From positions 1 to 9,270 of the forward strand of contig UQMO01000073.1 of the NCBI GenBank assembly GCA_900542125.1: DNA of 9,270 nt. Direction: 5' to 3'. The position numbers were made by a program, and so were the translations under genes. The notes beneath the pieces are model-generated. The model was not told the DNA's origin. It did not search any database and saw nothing but the letters and a program-made list of their open reading frames with translations. This document shows positions 7,003-9,270 of the stretch, one piece after another. Numbering within the stretch: position 1 is the stretch's first letter; each line of letters starts with the position of its first letter. The DNA is from an uncultured Collinsella sp. Lineage in GTDB: Bacteria; Actinomycetota; Coriobacteriia; Coriobacteriales; Coriobacteriaceae.

Positions 7003-7300
7003 GTCTAAATCTGTAACAGCTGGGACCCGAAAACTCGGCTAGATGTTACAGATTTAGACAATTCGGCCCGGCTTATTCCGTTTGTCTCGATCTGTAACAG
7101 TTAGGAGTGAAATGACCAGCCAGGTGTTACAGATCTAGATTGATTGGATTGACCCATCTGTTTGTCTCGATCTGTAACATCTAAGCGGTCAAAAGCGGTC
7201 TACATGTTACAGATTGAGATTTTTGGCTTGGCCTGTGCGTTCACCTCGATCCGTAACAGCTGGGACCCAAAAACTCGGCTAGATGTTACAGATTGAGATG
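7003..7300. repeat. Array 2: four palindromic repeat units of the same family as array 1
   Basis: Four units carry the inverted pair ATCTGTAACA / TGTTACAGAT: 7009-7018 with 7044-7053, 7090-7099 with 7125-7134, 7170-7179 with 7205-7214, and 7249-7258 (one change, ATCCGTAACA) with 7284-7293. The loop is 25 nt in every unit, as in array 1, while the linkers between units vary from 34 to 36 nt. The first unit has a perfect 16-bp stem (7003-7018 with 7044-7059). The block fills the gap between the convergent LacI-family gene and the terminator of the second EIICB gene. It may serve as the 3' untranslated region of the repressor transcript. No coding frame is present. Confidence 0.92.
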
Positions 7301-7322
7301 AACAGGAGGACGGGTGCGGTCT

Positions 7323-7366
7323 AAACAAAATGGCCCGCGCATCACACATCGATGCACGGGCCATTT
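7323..7366 (-). terminator. Terminator of the second EIICB gene, possibly bidirectional
   Basis: AAATGGCCCG-c-GCATC (7328-7343) pairs with 7351-7366 with a single C/A mismatch and a 7-nt loop. On the minus strand it is followed by TTTTGTTT (complement of 7323-7330), 33 bp after the EIICB stop codon. On the plus strand TTTATT follows, so it could also stop read-through from the LacI-family gene. Confidence 0.9.
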
Positions 7367-7398
7367 ATTGTCTGCAAGCGGCAGGTGGTGTCAGCGTC

Positions 7399-9159
7399 TT
7401 ATGCCTCGAGGTTTTCCTCGATCCAGGCGACGGCACCCTTGGGATCCTTAGTGAGGTCGATGTACTGTTTGCCCTTGGGCGACAGCAGCGTGATGCCCAG
7501 GCGGTCGGTGTCGGCCTTCATCTCGTTGTAATAGGTGCGAACCTGCGGAGCCAGGACGATGACGTTGTACTGGTCCATGATGGCGTAGTGGCTGCCGTAG
7601 GCACCGGCGTTGGCAGTAATGTCGATGCCCAGCTCGTCGGCGCCTTCCTTAAGCGCGTTGGCGAGCAGTGCAGAGGTGCCGGCGCCAGCGCACAGAACCA
7701 GAACCCTCAGATCCTTGCCCTTAAGGGCGGACGGAGCTGCGGAGGCCTCAGTGGCAGAAGCGGTCTCGACAACAGGAGCCTCAACGGCGGGGGCGGCAGC
7801 GGTCTTGACGGCCTTGGTCTCCTCGGCCTCTTCTTCGGCCAGGGTCTCGGCCTCCTGCTTGCACAGGACGTTGTCGTAGGCCTTGCAGAACGGGTAGTAG
7901 ATCAAGAAGTCAACGACCAGCAGGACGACAACCAGGACCAGAGAGATCGGCTGGAAGTTGGTGTCGATGAAGGTGCCGATCGGTCCGGGGAGTGCCCACG
8001 GCATGGCATAGATAAAGCCGTTCATGCCCAAAAAGTCGATGAAGAACTTACCAATGAGGACGTTGGCCACGGGGGCAAACAGGAACGGGATCAGGAAGTA
8101 CGGGTTGAGGATGATGGGCGCGGCGAACAGCAGCGGCTCGTTGACGGCGAACATCACGGGCACGACAGAGGCTTTGCCGACGGCCTTGAGCTGCTTGGAG
8201 CGCATAAAGAGCAGGAAGATAATCGGGACAATGAACGTGGCGCCGGTGCCGCCGAGTTCGCCGATGTAGTTACCGAAGTTTTCGGTCAGGGCGAGGGCGG
8301 GGTGACCGCCGGCCTGCAGCGTGGCGAGGTTGGTAGTGATGTTGCCAAACAGCGCGGCGTTGAGGGCAGGCTTAACGACCGAGGGGCCGTGGATGCCCAT
8401 GAACCAGAACAGAGGGATCATGAACCAGATGAGGGCGAGGCCGGCGTAGGAATCGGCAGCGGCGAACAGCGGGCTCACCAGCGTGGAGATGACGTTGGCA
8501 AACGGGACGGCCAAGCAGGTGCGGCAGATAACGTCGATGACGGCGACAAACAGGATGGAGAAGCTGAAGGCGAAGATGTCGCGGAAGTTCTGGGCGATGG
8601 CGCCGGGGACTTCTTTGGGCAGCTTGATGGTGATGTCTCGCTTAATGCAGAAGGCATAGATGTTGACCGTGGCAAATGCGGCGACAAAGGAGCTCAGCAG
8701 GCCCTTGGTGCCCATGTTGTCGGTAAAGAACACCGAGACATCGGCGCCGTCGATCTTGGCACTCGTCTGGGTAACGGCCAAGATGAGCATAGCGCACATG
8801 GCGGCGACCATGGTGCTCGTGGCGTTGATGGGCTTGCCGGCAGGCATGCGGCGGTTCTTGGAGCCGGTCAGCGCGCTTGCGGTGGTGCCGGCGACCATGA
8901 TGCCCACGACGCCCATCGTGAAGTTGTAAACCTTGTTGCAGAAGTTCACGACGTCGACGTTCCACCAGTCGGGCAGCGTAAAGCCGCCGACCGTGGCGAC
9001 AACGCCCGGCAGGGTCGAAATAAGCAGGAAGACAGAAGAAGACAGGATGATGGGCATTGCTGCCAAAAAGCCGTCTTTAATGGCCTGAAGGTAGATGTTC
9101 TTAGAGACCTTGTCGAAGTACGGCTGACCTTTCTCCAAGAACTTAACGATCGATTCCAT
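7399..9159 (-). CDS. Second PTS lactose/cellobiose-type EIICB, paralogue of lacE
   Basis: This 586-residue fused EIIC-EIIB permease has the same domain order as lacE: multi-spanning EIIC to about residue 430, an acidic then Ala-rich linker (about 434-480), and EIIB from about 484. Key residues are conserved: His257 in GIHGPS, Glu341 in AVNEPLLF, and Cys490 in VLVLCAGAGTS. N-terminal and EIIB segments are nearly superimposable on lacE. It differs by roughly nine extra residues around 56-72 and by changes through the membrane core that could alter sugar choice. GAGGAG lies 8 nt before the ATG. A terminator follows; the upstream neighbour is lost at the adapter, so it is unclear whether it has its own hydrolase or EIIA partner. 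Whether it takes lactose, cellobiose or another beta-glycoside cannot be decided, so I give no symbol. Confidence 0.9.
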   Translation of the reverse strand: MESIVKFLEKGQPYFDKVSKNIYLQAIKDGFLAAMPIILSSSVFLLISTLPGVVATVGGFTLPDWWNVDVVNFCNKVYNFTMGVVGIMVAGTTASALTGSKNRRMPAGKPINATSTMVAAMCAMLILAVTQTSAKIDGADVSVFFTDNMGTKGLLSSFVAAFATVNIYAFCIKRDITIKLPKEVPGAIAQNFRDIFAFSFSILFVAVIDVICRTCLAVPFANVISTLVSPLFAAADSYAGLALIWFMIPLFWFMGIHGPSVVKPALNAALFGNITTNLATLQAGGHPALALTENFGNYIGELGGTGATFIVPIIFLLFMRSKQLKAVGKASVVPVMFAVNEPLLFAAPIILNPYFLIPFLFAPVANVLIGKFFIDFLGMNGFIYAMPWALPGPIGTFIDTNFQPISLVLVVVLLVVDFLIYYPFCKAYDNVLCKQEAETLAEEEAEETKAVKTAAAPAVEAPVVETASATEASAAPSALKGKDLRVLVLCAGAGTSALLANALKEGADELGIDITANAGAYGSHYAIMDQYNVIVLAPQVRTYYNEMKADTDRLGITLLSPKGKQYIDLTKDPKGAVAWIEENLEA

Positions 9160-9225
9160 AGTTCACGCTCCTCTTTGCATGAAATCTTAATGGCATGGAC
9201 GTTGAAAACCTATATGGTCTCCCGC
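9160..9225 (-). promoter_or_regulatory. Partial leader of the second EIICB gene
   Basis: These 66 bases before the EIICB start hold its Shine-Dalgarno (complement of 9168-9173) but no complete promoter that I can assign. The genomic sequence stops at the adapter junction at 9226, so the control region and any operator copy are largely missing. Confidence 0.5.
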
Positions 9226-9270
9226 CTGTCTCTTATTACACATCTGACGCTGCCGACGAAGGCTTAGGTG
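9226..9270 (-). other. Illumina Nextera adapter, reverse complement (artefact)
   Basis: The sequence from 9226 is the reverse complement of the read-1 Nextera adapter seen at the left end, with one extra T in the mosaic end (ATTACA at 9235-9240 instead of ATACA). It is followed by AGGCTTAG (9260-9267), the complement of the same i5 index, and GTG from the primer. The same adapter and index at both ends is not what a normal i5/i7 library molecule carries. Confidence 0.97.

Noticed and set aside
2031..7300. Integron attC sites
   Set aside because: The arms do not fit the GTTRRRY / RYYYAAC core pattern, no integrase is present, and the units are not separated by single-gene cassettes.
7330..9267. 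Long plus-strand open frame of 645 codons
   Set aside because: It is antisense to the second EIICB gene, runs through the terminator and into the adapter, and has a composition typical of a high-GC shadow frame. The similar frames antisense to lacG and lacE were rejected for the same reason.

Overview
The window is a 9.2-kb bacterial insert (about 43-9225) capped at both ends by Illumina Nextera adapter sequence. High GC, Shine-Dalgarno-led genes, a lactose-type PTS and an AlbA_2/HATPase regulator suggest a gut Coriobacteriia such as Collinsella. That placement is an inference from gene content and style, because no marker gene is present.

Layout, left to right: (1) adapter; (2) the 3' part of a DeoR-family sugar-phosphate-responsive repressor on +; (3) a convergent AlbA_2/HATPase/winged-helix regulator on -, whose stop codon abuts the DeoR stop codon; (4) a non-coding stretch 1684-2422 holding a dense nine-half-site operator-like array over the regulator's promoter, a long imperfect inverted repeat, and array 1, four 80-bp palindromic units; (5) a lactose module: lacG (6-phospho-beta-galactosidase) and lacE (PTS EIICB) on -, and a divergent LacI-family repressor on +, with a perfect 24-bp palindromic operator plus a second degenerate operator in the shared promoter region; (6) array 2, four more units of the same palindromic family; (7) a terminator and a second EIICB gene paralogous to lacE on -, cut off from its upstream context by the right-hand adapter.

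How it works: LacE would import and phosphorylate lactose or a related beta-galactoside through phosphoryl transfer from EIIA, and LacG would hydrolyse the 6-phospho disaccharide in the cytosol. The divergent LacI-family protein most likely represses lacE-lacG through the palindrome. No EIIA (lacF) and no tagatose-6-phosphate genes are present, so the pathway must be completed elsewhere.

The most unusual signal is the pair of non-coding arrays. There are eight hairpin units in all, each with arms ATCTGTAACA/TGTTACAGAT separated by exactly 25 nt. They form two blocks of four that flank the lacG-lacE-lacI module, each block lying just beyond the terminator of a minus-strand carbohydrate gene. 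I do not recognise the family. The second notable signal is the TGACRYG half-site array upstream of the AlbA_2 regulator.
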